A stretch of 64,000 bases of DNA from assembly GCA_964036155.1 (NCBI GenBank), contig OZ038423.1, positions 80,863,249 to 80,927,248 on the forward strand, in the 5' to 3' direction. The position numbers and the translations under genes are program-made. The notes under the pieces were generated by a model. It made no database searches, was not told the origin of the DNA, and saw only the letters and a program-made list of their open reading frames with translations. This DNA comes from Diploscapter coronatus (Eukaryota > Nematoda > Chromadorea > Rhabditida > Rhabditidae). Each line of letters begins with the position of its first letter. Within the stretch, counting starts at the first letter, position 1. Below, in pieces: positions 12,801 through 25,500 of the stretch.

Positions 12801-13252
12801 GGTCGAGCAGAAAATCGTGAGTTAGATTAACGTTTAATTGAATACCTTTTCAACGACAACATTATTGGGCAATTTGGAAAAAAACAAGTCAACAAGATAA
12901 GAAAAGACAAGACATACGACATAGTATAGGGTAGGGTAGGAGAGGCCTTGTATATGTTACTGTTTTCCAATATTATTTCGTCGTCTTGTTATCGTCGTTT
13001 TTTCCAAGTTGCCCATTATCGAATTTGTATTAGATAAAATTGATGATTTTAAATGAAACATAAATAATTCAGTATTCACCAATAGCAACTATCCGAGGCC
13101 TGGGTCTGCCGATTGTGCAAAACCGAAACCGAGATAGGGATCAAGATAACGATGATATCAGCATTCTGGACGGAGAAGAAAACTGGACCAAATTCGAAGA
13201 GAGCTATGATCAATTCCGAAACTTTGACTATTTCTCTAGTGAATCTATATAA
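9813..13252 (+). CDS. RSKR: RSKR/SgK494-like AGC-family protein kinase
   Basis: Putative Ser/Thr kinase of the ribosomal-S6-kinase-related (SgK494) type; substrates are unknown to me. Thirteen exons give 440 residues (human about 410): 9813-9851, 9914-9979, 10214-10238, 10845-10961, 11244-11353, 11398-11553, 11684-11762, 11824-11919, 11965-12005, 12056-12166, 12211-12350, 12654-12816 and 13073-13252. The pre-kinase segment reads [15 protein letters not shown], matching the WPVPQFINLFLPEFP element of vertebrate RSKR. The glycine loop is [10 protein letters not shown] (residues about 122-131), the VAIK lysine is in YAVK, the catalytic loop reads IIYRDLKLENV (YRD for HRD), DFG is intact, and the activation segment ends ICGTLQYMSPDV. 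The N-terminus MGNSHG is a possible but weak myristoylation site. The exon 3 donor (GAA|gtgtgg) is chosen because it alone restores phase; read through, exon 3 ends at a stop at 10295, which would make a 62-residue isoform. A polyadenylation signal is at 13326. Confidence 0.9.
10009..10141. repeat. Intronic foldback element (family B', RSKR intron 2)
   Basis: ACGAGACGACAAGACATACG pairs with CGTCGTCTTGTTATCGTCC. The interior ATAGTATAGGGTAGGGTAGG is nearly identical to the copy at 12868-13018 in the same gene. Confidence 0.8.
11091..11186. repeat. Intronic foldback element (family C)
   Basis: CTTTGTATTCCACACCCAC pairs with GGGTGTGGAATACAGGAGG. It lies in RSKR intron 4. Other copies are near 30472, 49808 and 58868. 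Confidence 0.85.
12425..12592. repeat. Intronic foldback element (family G)
   Basis: TGATACTGAAATCTGGGAGG pairs with CCTCCTAGATTTCGGCATAG. It lies in RSKR intron 11 beside an A/TA-rich run at about 12399-12422. A sister copy is at 31058-31212. Confidence 0.8.
12868..13018. repeat. Intronic foldback element (family B', RSKR intron 12)
   Basis: GGGCAATTTGGAAAAAAAC pairs with TTTTTTCCAAGTTGCCC. The interior GACATAGTATAGGGTAGGG matches the copy at 10009-10141. Confidence 0.8.
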
Positions 13253-13325
13253 TGTAATCTTACGGATATAAAATGCATAATAATATCGATATAAATTGCC
13301 TTTTTATTCATAGCATTGCGATAAT

Positions 13326-13331
13326 AATAAA
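13326..13331 (+). terminator. Polyadenylation signal of RSKR
   Basis: AATAAA lies 74 nt past the RSKR stop. The candidate trans-splice acceptor of PFAS follows about 240 nt later. Confidence 0.5.
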
Positions 13332-13570
13332 GTTTGCTTGTTTCTTTCTTTTGGATTGCAATAGAACTATTGGTGATTGATTATTAAGTGCAATAGATTA
13401 AAGTTCATTAGATCATCATCATAGTTGTTTTTCCAAGACATAGCACTATTTTCGACTCCTGTCTTCGAAAGATAACATCTCATTTGGGCACTATTGACCA
13501 ATATCTACCTAGCCATCACTTATTTTGTCATAATTTCTTCCGTTATTATTGGTAAATTTGGATTGATTTT

Positions 13571-13573
13571 CAG
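13571..13573 (+). other. Candidate spliced-leader acceptor of PFAS
   Basis: GATTTTCAG ends at 13573 and the ATG is at 13577 (3-nt leader). It lies 321 nt past the RSKR stop, so RSKR-PFAS may be co-transcribed. Confidence 0.5.
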
Positions 13574-13576
13574 AAT

Positions 13577-16500
13577 ATGACGAACCATATTCGATTCTAT
13601 GTTCCGGCGAATTCGGCTCATTTGAAACGGCACATTTTATCAGTCGAAAATCATGTCAGATCGAAATATCAGTCTGAAAATCGCCCTATCATTCAAACCG
13701 AATACTGCTATCATTTGATTCTATCGGAAAATGAAGACTCTGAAGATTTCATCGAGAAGAATCGGGACAAATTGAGATGGCTCCTAATCGGAAATCCTTT
13801 CGATCAAGAGTTCCGAATGAAATCTGACTTGACTGATGGTCAGATCATCGAAATTGGACCGAGGTTTGTTAATATCGAAAGTGATTTGTCTAGTTAAAAC
13901 TAACAACTCCAATATTATACCGACTAAAGTGAAGTAGCGAAGCATTACTTGATCTGAACTATTTCCAAACCTATCATCTATAAATCTTATGATTTTTGAA
14001 ACAAATTCAGGCCTCTTGTACTTTTCACCCCTTCTCTGAAAAATAGCAAGGGAAAGAAGAAAAACGGGGATAAGAAATACAAGAGACCTAAATTTATTTA
14101 GACACTCCTTCAAAACGGCTTTCTGCACCGCAGCTCTATCGGTGCTCAACTCTTCGGGAATATTTGAGGTTGTCCGGATCGAAAGAAGCTTGAGGTACTC
14201 GATTAGAGATGTCGATCAGAAAATTGACGGGACGGGTTTTCTTTGGATTGCTGGAGATCGGATGACGGGTTCCTTGATGCGTCTTTTACATTGAAACAAA
14301 CTGACCATTCAGAATGCGTCTACGACGAAAACACCAAGTTTGAATTAACCAAGGGTAGAGAAGACTTCACCGAAATCGACGTCTTTGGAGATCCGAAGAA
14401 CTTGGATAAGGTAAATTTTTCAAAACTCTCTCGAAGATTTTGGACTTCAGGCAAATTCCGAACTGGGTTTAGCATTCGACAAGACTGATCTAGAATATTA
14501 CAAAGACCTGTTCATCAATCAGGTAGTCAATTTTGCCCGAAACCAGGGTTTTAATCTATTTCTTTCAGATCAAGCGAAACCCAACGGACGTGGAGCTGTT
14601 CGATCTAGCTCAATCGGACTCAGAACACTCTAGACATTGGTTCTTCAGAGGAAGAATGATCATTGATGGAAGGGAGCGGGAGGTTTGTTAAAAGTCGAGC
14701 ATTTTTCTATGGCGATTGATTATGTTTAGTGTTCCCTGATGGATTCGGTGAAGTCAACCTTGGAACATTCGAACAGGAACAGCTTGATTGCGTTCAATGA
14801 TAATTCGAGGTATCGTTGATTGAAGAGAAAAAGTCGATATTCATTCCGCAATTAAAAGTTAAATTTTAAGGAGCGAAATAGTGAGTCGCGTATAAGAGAA
14901 ACGAGAGACGAATAGCGTAATTTTTTTGAGTATCGACGTGTTCTCTCCAATCAATAATATGTAGAATTCCCAAGCTCTTACCAATTCTGAAGAAGAGTGT
15001 GCAAATGTTAATTTCTCGGAGATATAGATGTTTTCCTAGATCTTGAAAATTTAGTGCGATCCGAGGATACGATCAAGTCACCCGAATCCGGCCTGAACAC
15101 CCCTCATCATCATCCTCACTAGGCCTTCACAAAGCTCCGTCCCATCTGATTTACTCGGCAGAAACGCACAATTTCCCTACTGCAGTTTGTCCCTTTCAAG
15201 GAGCCACAACGGGTAGATCGTCGCTAGACCCAGGGAGGAGGATCGTCAGAAGGCCTTTGGCGACCTACCCCCAATAAATATTTCCTTAGCCAATTTCTTT
15301 CCATAATCTGCAGTTAGTCAAAATTTTTGTCAGGGCGATCTGGTATCATAACTGATTTCGCTCTTGTGACCTACCCCCTGTATACTTTCTTCGTCTGACG
15401 AAAGCGCTCCCTAGGTCTGGTCGCCGTTCAAAGTTCCCTCTGAAAAAGGAGTTTAGGTATCGGAGGACGTATTAGAGACATCCACTCGACTGGAAGAGGT
15501 GCGCATGAAATCGCAGCTGTAGCCGGGTACAGTTGTGGAAATCTGCATCTACCTGAATACAGCATGCCGTGGGAAGAAGAAAAGGAGATGTATCCCAACT
15601 CTTTGAGTCATCCTAGACAGGTACCTAAATCCTGATTTACTTTATTCACTTTCAGCAAAAAACACAGAATGAAAACATCGTGACAAATTTGACGCTGAAC
15701 CTTCATTTTCTGAAACATTCCTTAAAACAAATGATTTAGATAATCATCGAGGCGTCCAACGGAGCATCGGACTATGGAAACAAATTCGGCGAACCAGTCG
15801 TTTGCGGCTTCGTCAGAACGTTCGGCATGCGGCTACCAGATGGTAGTCGAAGAGAATACCTCAAGCCGATCATGCTCTCTGGTGGAATTGGGTCGATTGG
15901 TTCGATCTTCAAAAACAGATCTTCCTTAGAAAGAAAAATCTAGACGAAGACCAGCTCTACAAGGAAAAATGCTCCGAAAGCCAACTTGTTGCAAAAATCG
16001 GAGGGCCAGTCTACCGGATTGGCGTTGGGGGTGGTGCTGCGTCGTCTTTGAGCGTACAAGGTATCCTTGTATTGGTTGAAGAAGCCTCGAGACTGCTTTT
16101 AGGAAGCCGGGAAAACGACCTGGACTTCGCAGCGGTCCAAAGAGGCGATGCCGAGATGGGTGCGAAGCTGCACCGAGTTGTCCGAGGATGTGTGGAGTTG
16201 GGCGATAAGAATCCGATTTTGGCGATCCACGACCAAGGCGCTGGAGGAAATGGCAAGCATTTTCTCTCGAGAATTCTAAGACTTTGAGAATTCAGGAAAC
16301 GTCATAAAGGAACTGGTGGAAGGACATGGAGTGAGGGTTGACTCGACGAAGTTCCATTTGGGGGACGAAACGATCAGCTCGAAAGAGTTATGGACGGCCG
16401 AGTATCAAGTTTGAAAACTGTGTGTTCAGAAAACTTGACGATTTTTCTTAAAACCCAGGAAAGTGACGCGTGCCTAGTGGACAGTCAATTGATCAAAAGC

Positions 16501-19500
16501 ATCCAGGAAATCTGCAAAAGAGAAAAATGCCCCCTGAGCATCGTCGGCGAAGTGACCAAGGAGCAGAGGGTAAGCAGTTTCTTTCTTGAGAATTAAATCT
16601 TCGAAAATTCAGGTAATTCTGTCGAACTTCCCCGAATCGAAGAAGTCCAGAAATCCCGTGGATTTGGATACTCATTTGATCGGAACGAGGGAGAAGAAGG
16701 CATGAACGTCGTCTTTTTTATCATCGGAAAATAGAAGAAGTTTAGATCTTCAATCTTTCAAGAACACCAAATCTTCTGCGAGAACTACAGCTTCCTGATT
16801 CATTAACAGTCAAGCAAGCTCTTTCGATGGTTCTGAGACTACCTTCAGTCGCGTGCAAGAGGTACTTTAAAGGTTTTCGAAGATTTACCCATACTGATGT
16901 TTTCAGATACTTGACATGTAAAGTCGACAGATCCGTTACTGGATTAGTCGCTCAGCAACAATGCGTCGGCCCTTTGCATACCCCATTAGCAGATGTTGCG
17001 GTGGTTGCTCTGTCGCATTTTGATACGGCAAGTTTTAGCATGATGAATTTTGTTCCTCTCGAAGAATCCATATACTCTGTTTTCACAAAGACCAGAGCCA
17101 GATTTCAGTGAAAAACGGTATACCAATCAATCGATCGTACAAGAAAGTATGATTTAAAGCGTTATATATAATTCACAGCGAAACGAACGCCAATTGTATG
17201 AATTGTAATGGAAAGAACCAACTTTTTTTTTATGTATATCTACGCTATTTTTATTTTCAGTAGTTTTTTTTCTCTTCAAAGTTTAATGTGCTGAAGTTTC
17301 GTATGGGAACTAAGATGTAGCGTCTTCGCTGAAATTTGAAATTGAATGTGCTACTTGCCTGCGCGCACGCGCGCGCGGGGTCTAGCATCTAACGAACCCT
17401 AACATCTTTGCTGCTTCTGCAGTCATCTAACTCAATGACCCAATCAGCCTTCTCTCTTGCTCCTTTAGCCTTCTGCATTCCCTTCCCCTCCCACATCTAT
17501 AATAGGCACAATAGGCGCACCCTTGCATACTCTCGCAGAAGGCAAAAAAGCCCCCCAAAAAGAGGCGGAGCCTCGCAAACCTTACTCTCCTCTCTCAGCA
17601 GGGCTTCAGACCCATAGAATTGCCAGAGGGGAAATTTCATCCCCTATTCATGGAGATCCGTTGAAAATCCGACATTTCAAGGATTGCTCTTTTGGGCTAG
17701 AAGTATTCATGTAATTCTCCCTTGAAGGCATTTCTGCTCGGTATTCGACTAGGATGAATTGAAAGAAGAAATGGGGCTCGTCAGTTGGCTCGGACTGTTC
17801 TTCCAGTTCCTCATGAGCCGCATGGTGATGGGGGACATGTGCACGCATTGCACATGCGATCTGAACTCGCATTCAGTCACATGCAACTCACCTTCCTTGC
17901 TCGTCAGGACAGTTTCTCTGCTACCATACGTCGAGGAACTCAATCTACAGGTAGGGGGTCTTCATCGTTTCGGCATGATTTCACACATTAATGCAAAAAA
18001 ACTTCAAAAGTTGACCTTCTTCAGAACCTTCGCATGCCCCAACCACCCCATTTCCTCTTCAACACCCATCTACGGGCCCTCAGGATAAATCACTGCGGAC
18101 TCTCGGAGCTCTCCGCACATTCCCTTCTTCCTCTGCCGAACCTAGAGGTATTGAATCTCGCCAACAACAATTTGGCGACTCTACCGACGACTGTGCTACG
18201 GTCCCTGAAGAGACTAAGGATCGTCAACTTGTCGAACAACAAGATCACGGATCTCTCGAAACTCTCCTGGGTGCTGGCGGAAGGAATGGTTCTCGAACAA
18301 CTGGATTTAAGCGGAAACCCCTTAGCTTTATCAAACAGGTAAGTCGGCTGCGAAATTATTGGAACTAACCAGGTAGTTGAAATTTTCAGATTCGCTCTAC
18401 TGCCTCCAGTGCATCAACTATTGATGGCCAATGCGAACCTGCAGAAAATCAACTCGACGTCATGTGGGTTTCTCAGGCCTAATAATATTTTCACATTCGT
18501 CTTATGGGGCCTCGGAAGCCTTATTAGACATCTTCAATGGCTAGATAGGCCTCAAGAACTACAATTCTTGGACATATTATCTGTTATGAAGTCTTACAAA
18601 AAATCTTTTGAAGGTCAACAAGATACAAGATTCGTAGACACTATTTTCAGTGCTTCTTCTGCCGAGCACCTCTTGCCCGGCGGATGAGTCGTGTCGAGTG
18701 TTAATGTTTGATGAAAAAGACCTGAAGCTTCTGCACAAAGTCGATATCTCCCATAATCCAAAGCTAATCGTGGAAAAGACGGCTTTGGAAGCTCTGACGA
18801 ACGCTCCATATCTGGACTTCTCTGGGGTCTCACTACCGTCCTCGTTTGGAAACTGGCTAGAGACGCAGAGCAGAGTCGTCCACCTCAACGTCTCCTCAGC
18901 AACTGTAAGTGCTCTACAGGCGTTTTTGGATGATGTTGTAGGATTAAAGTATTCGAAGAGCATGTTATTTGGAATAGCATTGCTTCAGATTAGATTTCTT
19001 ATCGGAAAAGCTGGAACGGAGTTTTTGCTAATCTTCGATAAGGCGAAGCCAAATTTTGTTCGAAAACCTGCATCACCCATTGACCCTTGGTAGTCCTTTG
19101 TTTTCATGCCCTCTTTTGGTGCCTTTCATGCCACATTGCCCCCGTCGTTAATTTTCACAAAACGCGGACCACTAATCCATTTTGACGTTTCTGCAGAAAA
19201 CCGCATGGAAAGAAACTTTTGGAATTTTTCGAGGAGGAATTGAAAATGTAATGTTTCGGAAAAGTCGTAGGGCGGCATAATGAACATTTTGCATAATTTT
19301 CTCTTTTCTATCTCTCGTTACACGCCATTAATTTCGAAAGAAAAACTTTATTATATGCCTAACGTTACAAATAAGATATGCTTCAAAATATCTTTGTCAA
19401 GAATGACGAAAATGATAATCAATTTCGCACGTAAAAGATTGATCAATTATTAAATCCCCCAATCAACTTCATAATAATGAACTAATTAAATATTTTATCG

Positions 19501-22500
19501 CATTCCATTCAGATTCCTCTCGACGGCGTGTGGGAATTGTGCTCGGAAAAGCTGAACTTATTGGATATATCGTCACTGCGGCTGCACTCGATCGACCTCA
19601 AGAAGGGATGTCCGCTAAAGATACTCTTTGCTGAGGATAACCTTCTCAATTCGATCAAAATCGAAGCTAACGAGTTGGAGGTTTGCTTTAGCTCTTCCTA
19701 CGTTTTCTTGGCCTGAAACAAAGTCCAAGTCTCTTAACAGAGGAAGTATTTTCAACAACAGCAAAAAAAGAAATTGAAGAAAAATGACCAATTTCTCACC
19801 GAGAAATTCACACGGTGAACAAACGTCTATCTCTAAAATAGCGTGTCTCCCGAATATGAGGTTTAGAAATTGAATCATTTAGACACTCCACCTGGAGCGT
19901 AATATGTTCACGGAGTTCCCCTCGGTGCCTCCCGGAATTTCATTGGACAGCCTCCACACGATGTCGATCTCCAACAATTTGCTGACGACACTGCATCCGA
20001 ATGCACTCCAACACATGCCAGAATTGCAACATTTGGATCTATCGAAGAATCAGATTAGTGAGGTAGGGAGAACGGTTGATGTCCAAGTTTTTTTTATCGT
20101 GAAGTAACCATCAACGGAATTATTCTTATGAACTCACGCACATTTCATCGGCTGAAGTTTTGAAACTTGCAAGTATTCGGTTTTTATCTTTACGCCTTCA
20201 TGATATAATGACTGAAAGTTTGGGGTTCTGACATAGTAGCAGTTGCATTGCATCTTGGAAAATCAGGATTTGTCGCGATCTAAAACCTGAAACTTAGAAA
20301 GTTTCTTAGTGAATCGATAGAAATATCGATTTTCGTCACGCCTAAGGTACAATCAACGTTAGAAATGGATATTTAACCGTTTGGAAACTTGAATCCTACA
20401 TTGTTTGTTTTCCAGATCGACCCTCAGGCCTTTCCCTCGCTCGGCATGCAACTGATATCTCTGGATCTCTCATCGAATCAACTCTCCTCCCTACCCCACC
20501 CCGTTCTGCCATCGCTGTTGTTTTTGGACGCCTCCAGCAATAATCTCGTCAACATCGATCCCGTGCTATTCTCGGGCCTACCGCTCCTGCAACATCTGAG
20601 GTCGGTTTTGCGTTTTCAAAATTAAGGGTGTTGTATTTTAAAACTAATAAAAGACCTGGTATCTTAAATAGAAGTGGGAATCCCGTAATCGTTTCTTTAC
20701 TGCATTGAAATGTTTTAAATCTACAAGGATCAAGAATTCCATTGAATCATATCCGAATCTGGATCAGTTCTTGCAGAATAGCATGACCGACTTGGAAGAT
20801 ACGTTGATTATGTTTCTAAATAACTTTCGACATTTTTCTAGATACAAAATTGGATACCTCGGGCCGATAATGAGCGACTTTAAGCTAACAAAACATCCCC
20901 TTCAGACTATCGTCCAACCCCTTACTCTTCTCACGATGCGATCACAAGGGCTCGAAGTGTTGGTCGAATCAACTAGACGAGCTGACATCGTTGATAGACT
21001 TAGACGTCTCTCAGTGCCACCTGGAGTTCCCACTTCCACTATCCCATTTGAAATCGCTAAGGTCAAATTTAAGTCGATTTGAAAATCAATCAAACATCTT
21101 AGATCGTTGATCTTGAGAGGAAACGACTTGCGCTTCGTGGACGCCAAGAAAATGCCACCATCTTTACGAGTCCTAGACCTAGGAGAGAATCGAATCCAGC
21201 TAACCGCGAATTTAAGCCGACTATCCGATTTGGGGGATCTAAGGATTGATCAGGCAAGATTGAAATTGAGAAAAGTGGTTAAAACTGACGTTTTAGAACC
21301 CCCTAAGGTGTGACTGCTCGCTACATGATATAATGCCGCATTTATTAAATCAGGTACTACTTGAACGTACATATATTTCTGCTTTTAATTAAAAATGTTT
21401 AGACCCAGGTAACCGACCCGTCCCTATACTATTGCTACGCTGGTAACTGGCAGTACCCGCTATTACCCTATCTCTCCTCGATTCGACCCTGTGGCCACTC
21501 AATGTCACCATCGGTCATACCAGTGCTAATCAGTGTGACTGCGATTAGTTTAGTCGTAACTTGTATAATTTTGTTGTTCTTTATTATTTTAAAACGATAC
21601 TCGATGAATATGGGAAGGGTCTATAAGAGACTCGCAACGGATGCCCCAGTACGGTTGTGATATATCTTACATTTTATAATCTAAAATAGAAGACTCCCTT
21701 CCCTGGAGGTATATCGAAAATAAAGTTAAGGGGTTTCTATTTCAGATTTCATGAACTTTTTCTGTAAATTTTTATCTGAATAAAGATCTCTATAAACTCG
21801 TGTCGTAAAGATTTCATAAACACTTGAGATGCGAAAACACTCAGGAAAAATAAAAAAAAAGGAAACCAATTATTAAAGGTGTACGCTAGAGCTTTGTCAC
21901 GCTTGAAGGGAAATAGGTAAAGGGTAAAAGAGGCAAATTGAGTGCTTGCAATTCTCCAATGTTGTATTACATTCAGGGATGCGAATTTTAGCCCTAGCGG
22001 ACGTTGAAACCCGACATGATATAAGAGGGAGAGAGACAGAAAGCGACGAAATAGCATAGGGAACATAAAGTGCAAAAGAAGCGCGAAGGGGGAGAGAAAG
22101 ACCCGATCGGGTTTTTTTCGGGTCCAAATTTGCAGCCCTGATTACATTTTCTTCAAGAGATTATTCTATCACATATACTAAGCGCATTAGTTTGAAAAAA
22201 GTTGAAACTTTCGAGGATTTTCTTTGAAGCGTATTTTCAAAGTTGGTCAAAATTTCTATCAAAGCTGATCCTCGCGATAGAATCATTTGAAAATGCCACC
22301 TATAGCTAAACTTTGACGCTAACACCGACCACCATTACATCAGTATATCAGTATCAAATCCAGATTTTGTACTCTACAAACTCCTATTATTCCACTAACT
22401 CGTCATTTTCTCAGCGCTCAATGTGATTATCGTTGAAATTCTTCTTTGTGCCAAGGCTCAGATCCCTTTTCGAACTCTCCTGAGGATTCAAGTGTCGACA

Positions 22501-25500
22501 TCCATCCATTAGAGGCACATGCAGAATCCTCTAACCTCCCGGATTTCCTAGATCCTTTTATCTCCTAAATCCCACTGCTAAAGAATATAGACCTAAAGAT
22601 ATTTGGGATATTCGGATTTTCCTCATAGAATGAACAGAAGAAGCTTTATATTCAAGAAAAACAACAAATACTCGCATTAAGGCATATGAAAGAGTCAAGC
22701 CTGAGTCAGAGAATTAGAGGATACACATCTTAACAGAAAGTAGAAGCGTTTTAGAAGATTGAAATTTAAAAACTCGTATCAAAGTGAAATTTTAGGTCGG
22801 AGGCGCCATGGCGGTTGGCGAGCAACCCATCAAAGGCTTGGTGGACGCACAAGCTGGTGCGAGAATGACTGTAGCTGAGACGCTAACGAATCTGGTCTTC
22901 GCTCGGATCAGTAACATCAAGGTTTTCAGCCACAAGATGAACAAAAACAAGCAACTTTGATCGAAAATTCTAGGACGTAAAAATGTCGGGCAACTGGATG
23001 TGGGCCGCAAAAGCTGAGGGTGAAGGCGCCAAAATGGTCGATGCTGTTGATTCTCTTTGCCAGGTATAAAAATTTTGGCTAACTTGGAAACCGCGAGACA
23101 TCACGAGACATAGCGCGAAATAGTATAGGGGATAGGATAGAGTATGGGGGATGATAGGCTCTTTTTTTACACTATTTCTCAATGTCTCATGGTTTCCAAA
23201 TATTCAAAAATGATGTAATTTCTTGAATTGACTAAAATTGGCAGGCACTGAAAGAAGTCGGCGTGGCTATCGACGGAGGAAAAGACTCCCTGAGCATGGT
23301 CGTCAGCGCCGGGAACGAACTTGTCAAGGTTCCTAATTTAGAAAAACAAGATCGGGAGAAAATTGGAATATCTTAGGCGCCCGGAACTCTGGTGCTAACA
23401 GCGTACGTAACATGCTCAGATATCAGGAAGGTCGTGACGCCAGACTTGAAGGCGTCGAGAGGTAGAGATTTTGAAGCTTTACAGAAAGTGTAGGAAAATT
23501 TCAGACTCAAGCCAACAACTACCGAAGCTATTGTATGTCAGAATGGGATCGGATCCGAAGAAGGATCATCGATTAGGAGGCTCAGCATTCGCGCAGTGCC
23601 ACAAGCAGATTGGAAACGACGTCCCAGATATCCACGATTTCGACCAGTTCGTCGAGACCTTCATCGTCATCCAGAGACTGATCGAAGAAGGCAACATTCT
23701 GGCAGGTCTGAAGAGATCATCTTGATATGTTTTCTTCAAAAAACACCAAAAGAAGCATTTAGGCCACGACGTATCCGACGGAGGTCTGATCACAGCGATC
23801 TTGGAGATGGCGTTCGCTGGGAATATGGGACTTGAGATCGACCTGAGATTTAGTGGGAACCTCGAAAATGTCTAAAATTGATTAATGAAAGTCTTCTTCA
23901 GATACAACAACTATTCCCTTACTTTCCTATCTTTTCGCTGAAGAAGCAGGAGTCGTGCTGGAAGTCGAATCAGACCACGTCCAAGAAATCGTCGAGCAAT
24001 TTTCGAAAATCAACAATCCAGCTGACATCATTGGAACTGTGCATAAAGTCCACGGACCCGACGCAAATGTTTGTCTAGGAAAATTCCTTTCGAAAAAAGC
24101 AGATCTCAACATTCTACCCGCAGAAAAATAATATATCATGCATTGAGAGAGAAAAAGAACAGTCTTCTTTTTCTTTCTTGAAAAGATGCACTATTTTTTT
24201 TGCGGGTAGAACTTTGAGAAGTCTGCAAAAAAGACAATTTGGAAGCCGCGAGACCGCGAACACGAGATATTGAGAAATAGTGTGGGGGAGAAGAAAGCCT
24301 ATCATCCCCCATACTCTACCCTAACCCTATACCATTTCGCGCTATGATGTCTCGCGATGTCTCGTGGTTTCGCGGTTTCCAAATAGCCGCGAAACGAGAG
24401 GACATTTTCAGATCAAACTTGTGGCCAACGGGCAGGAGGTTTTCAATGAGACGCTGGTGAGGATGAGAGAAATCTGGGAAGAAACTGGGGATAGGTTAGG
24501 AGAATTCCAAACTGATGAAGAGTGTCTGAAACAAGCCAAAGAGGTCAACTTCTTGATCTCAGAAATGTTGAAATTTCGAAAATTCAGATTCGTCAAACGA
24601 CTAAGCTGATAAATTACGCCATGTCTGTCGAATTACCAGTACCAAGACATCACCTGGTGACCGAAATTGGTAAAACATGAAACTTGGAGAAAATTTGACG
24701 ATTCCGATTTTAGCGCCGAAGGTAGCGATTTTGAGAGAAGAAGGATCAAATGGAGATCGGGAAATGGCAGCGGTTTTTCGGATGGCTGGCTTCAACGTCT
24801 TCGATGTTACAATGACGGATTTGCTAGGGGGACTCAGACTGGATCAGTTTAGGTAAATTTTACGTATGGTATATTTTTTGATATAACAAGACCGTTAAAA
24901 GACGCATTGCTTTATGGAATGCGTTACTTTGAGTACAGAGCGTTTAAACACGCTGCGATGTTTTCAACCGCAAAAATTCGTCGTCATCCTTCTTCCCATT
25001 AGTATGTTAATCCAAAACTGACTGGGATGTTTCACTGCATAAGAAATATTTGAGGTTTAAAAGGCAACGTTTAAACCGCACGACATGCGAAACTGTGAAG
25101 AAAAGAAATCGCTATTAGCCAATACCTTACCCTAACCATACATACACCATTTCGCATGTCTTGAGATCTTAGTGTCGTGCGGTTTACGAATAACCCTTGA
25201 AAACGTTCCAAGTTTGCTTTTGAAACTGTTTTTCTATAAATTGATTTTGCTATATAGATTATTTGATGAGTTTCTTACTTTGTGTTCCTCATTCTTGAAA
25301 CAGATTCACGATTTTAGAGGCATCGCCTTCGTTGGCGGATTCTCATACGCCGACGTGCTAGGATCGGCGAAAGGTTAAAAACGACCAAGTAAAAGCATAA
25401 ATATCGGCGATGATAAGCATCTTTAGGTTGGGCAGCCGCTGTGCTATACAATGAAAAGATCAGACACGAGTTTGACCGTTTCCGAACGCGTTCCGACACG

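Noticed and set aside
15892..15929. 38-nt intron in PFAS exon 9/10
   Set aside because: A 44-nt intron (15900-15943) gives the better alignment (GGIGSI then DEDQLYKE) and the common intron size.
19195..19248. Possible extra 51-nt exon in the LRR gene (phase 0/0, between TTCTGCAG and GTAATG)
   Set aside because: Including it breaks the usual 23-24 residue LRR spacing between LNVSSA and LNLLDISS.
20705..21079. 125-codon open frame in the LRR gene region
   Set aside because: It is out of frame with the real exon at 20906-21061, which reads as leucine-rich repeats and joins in phase on both sides.
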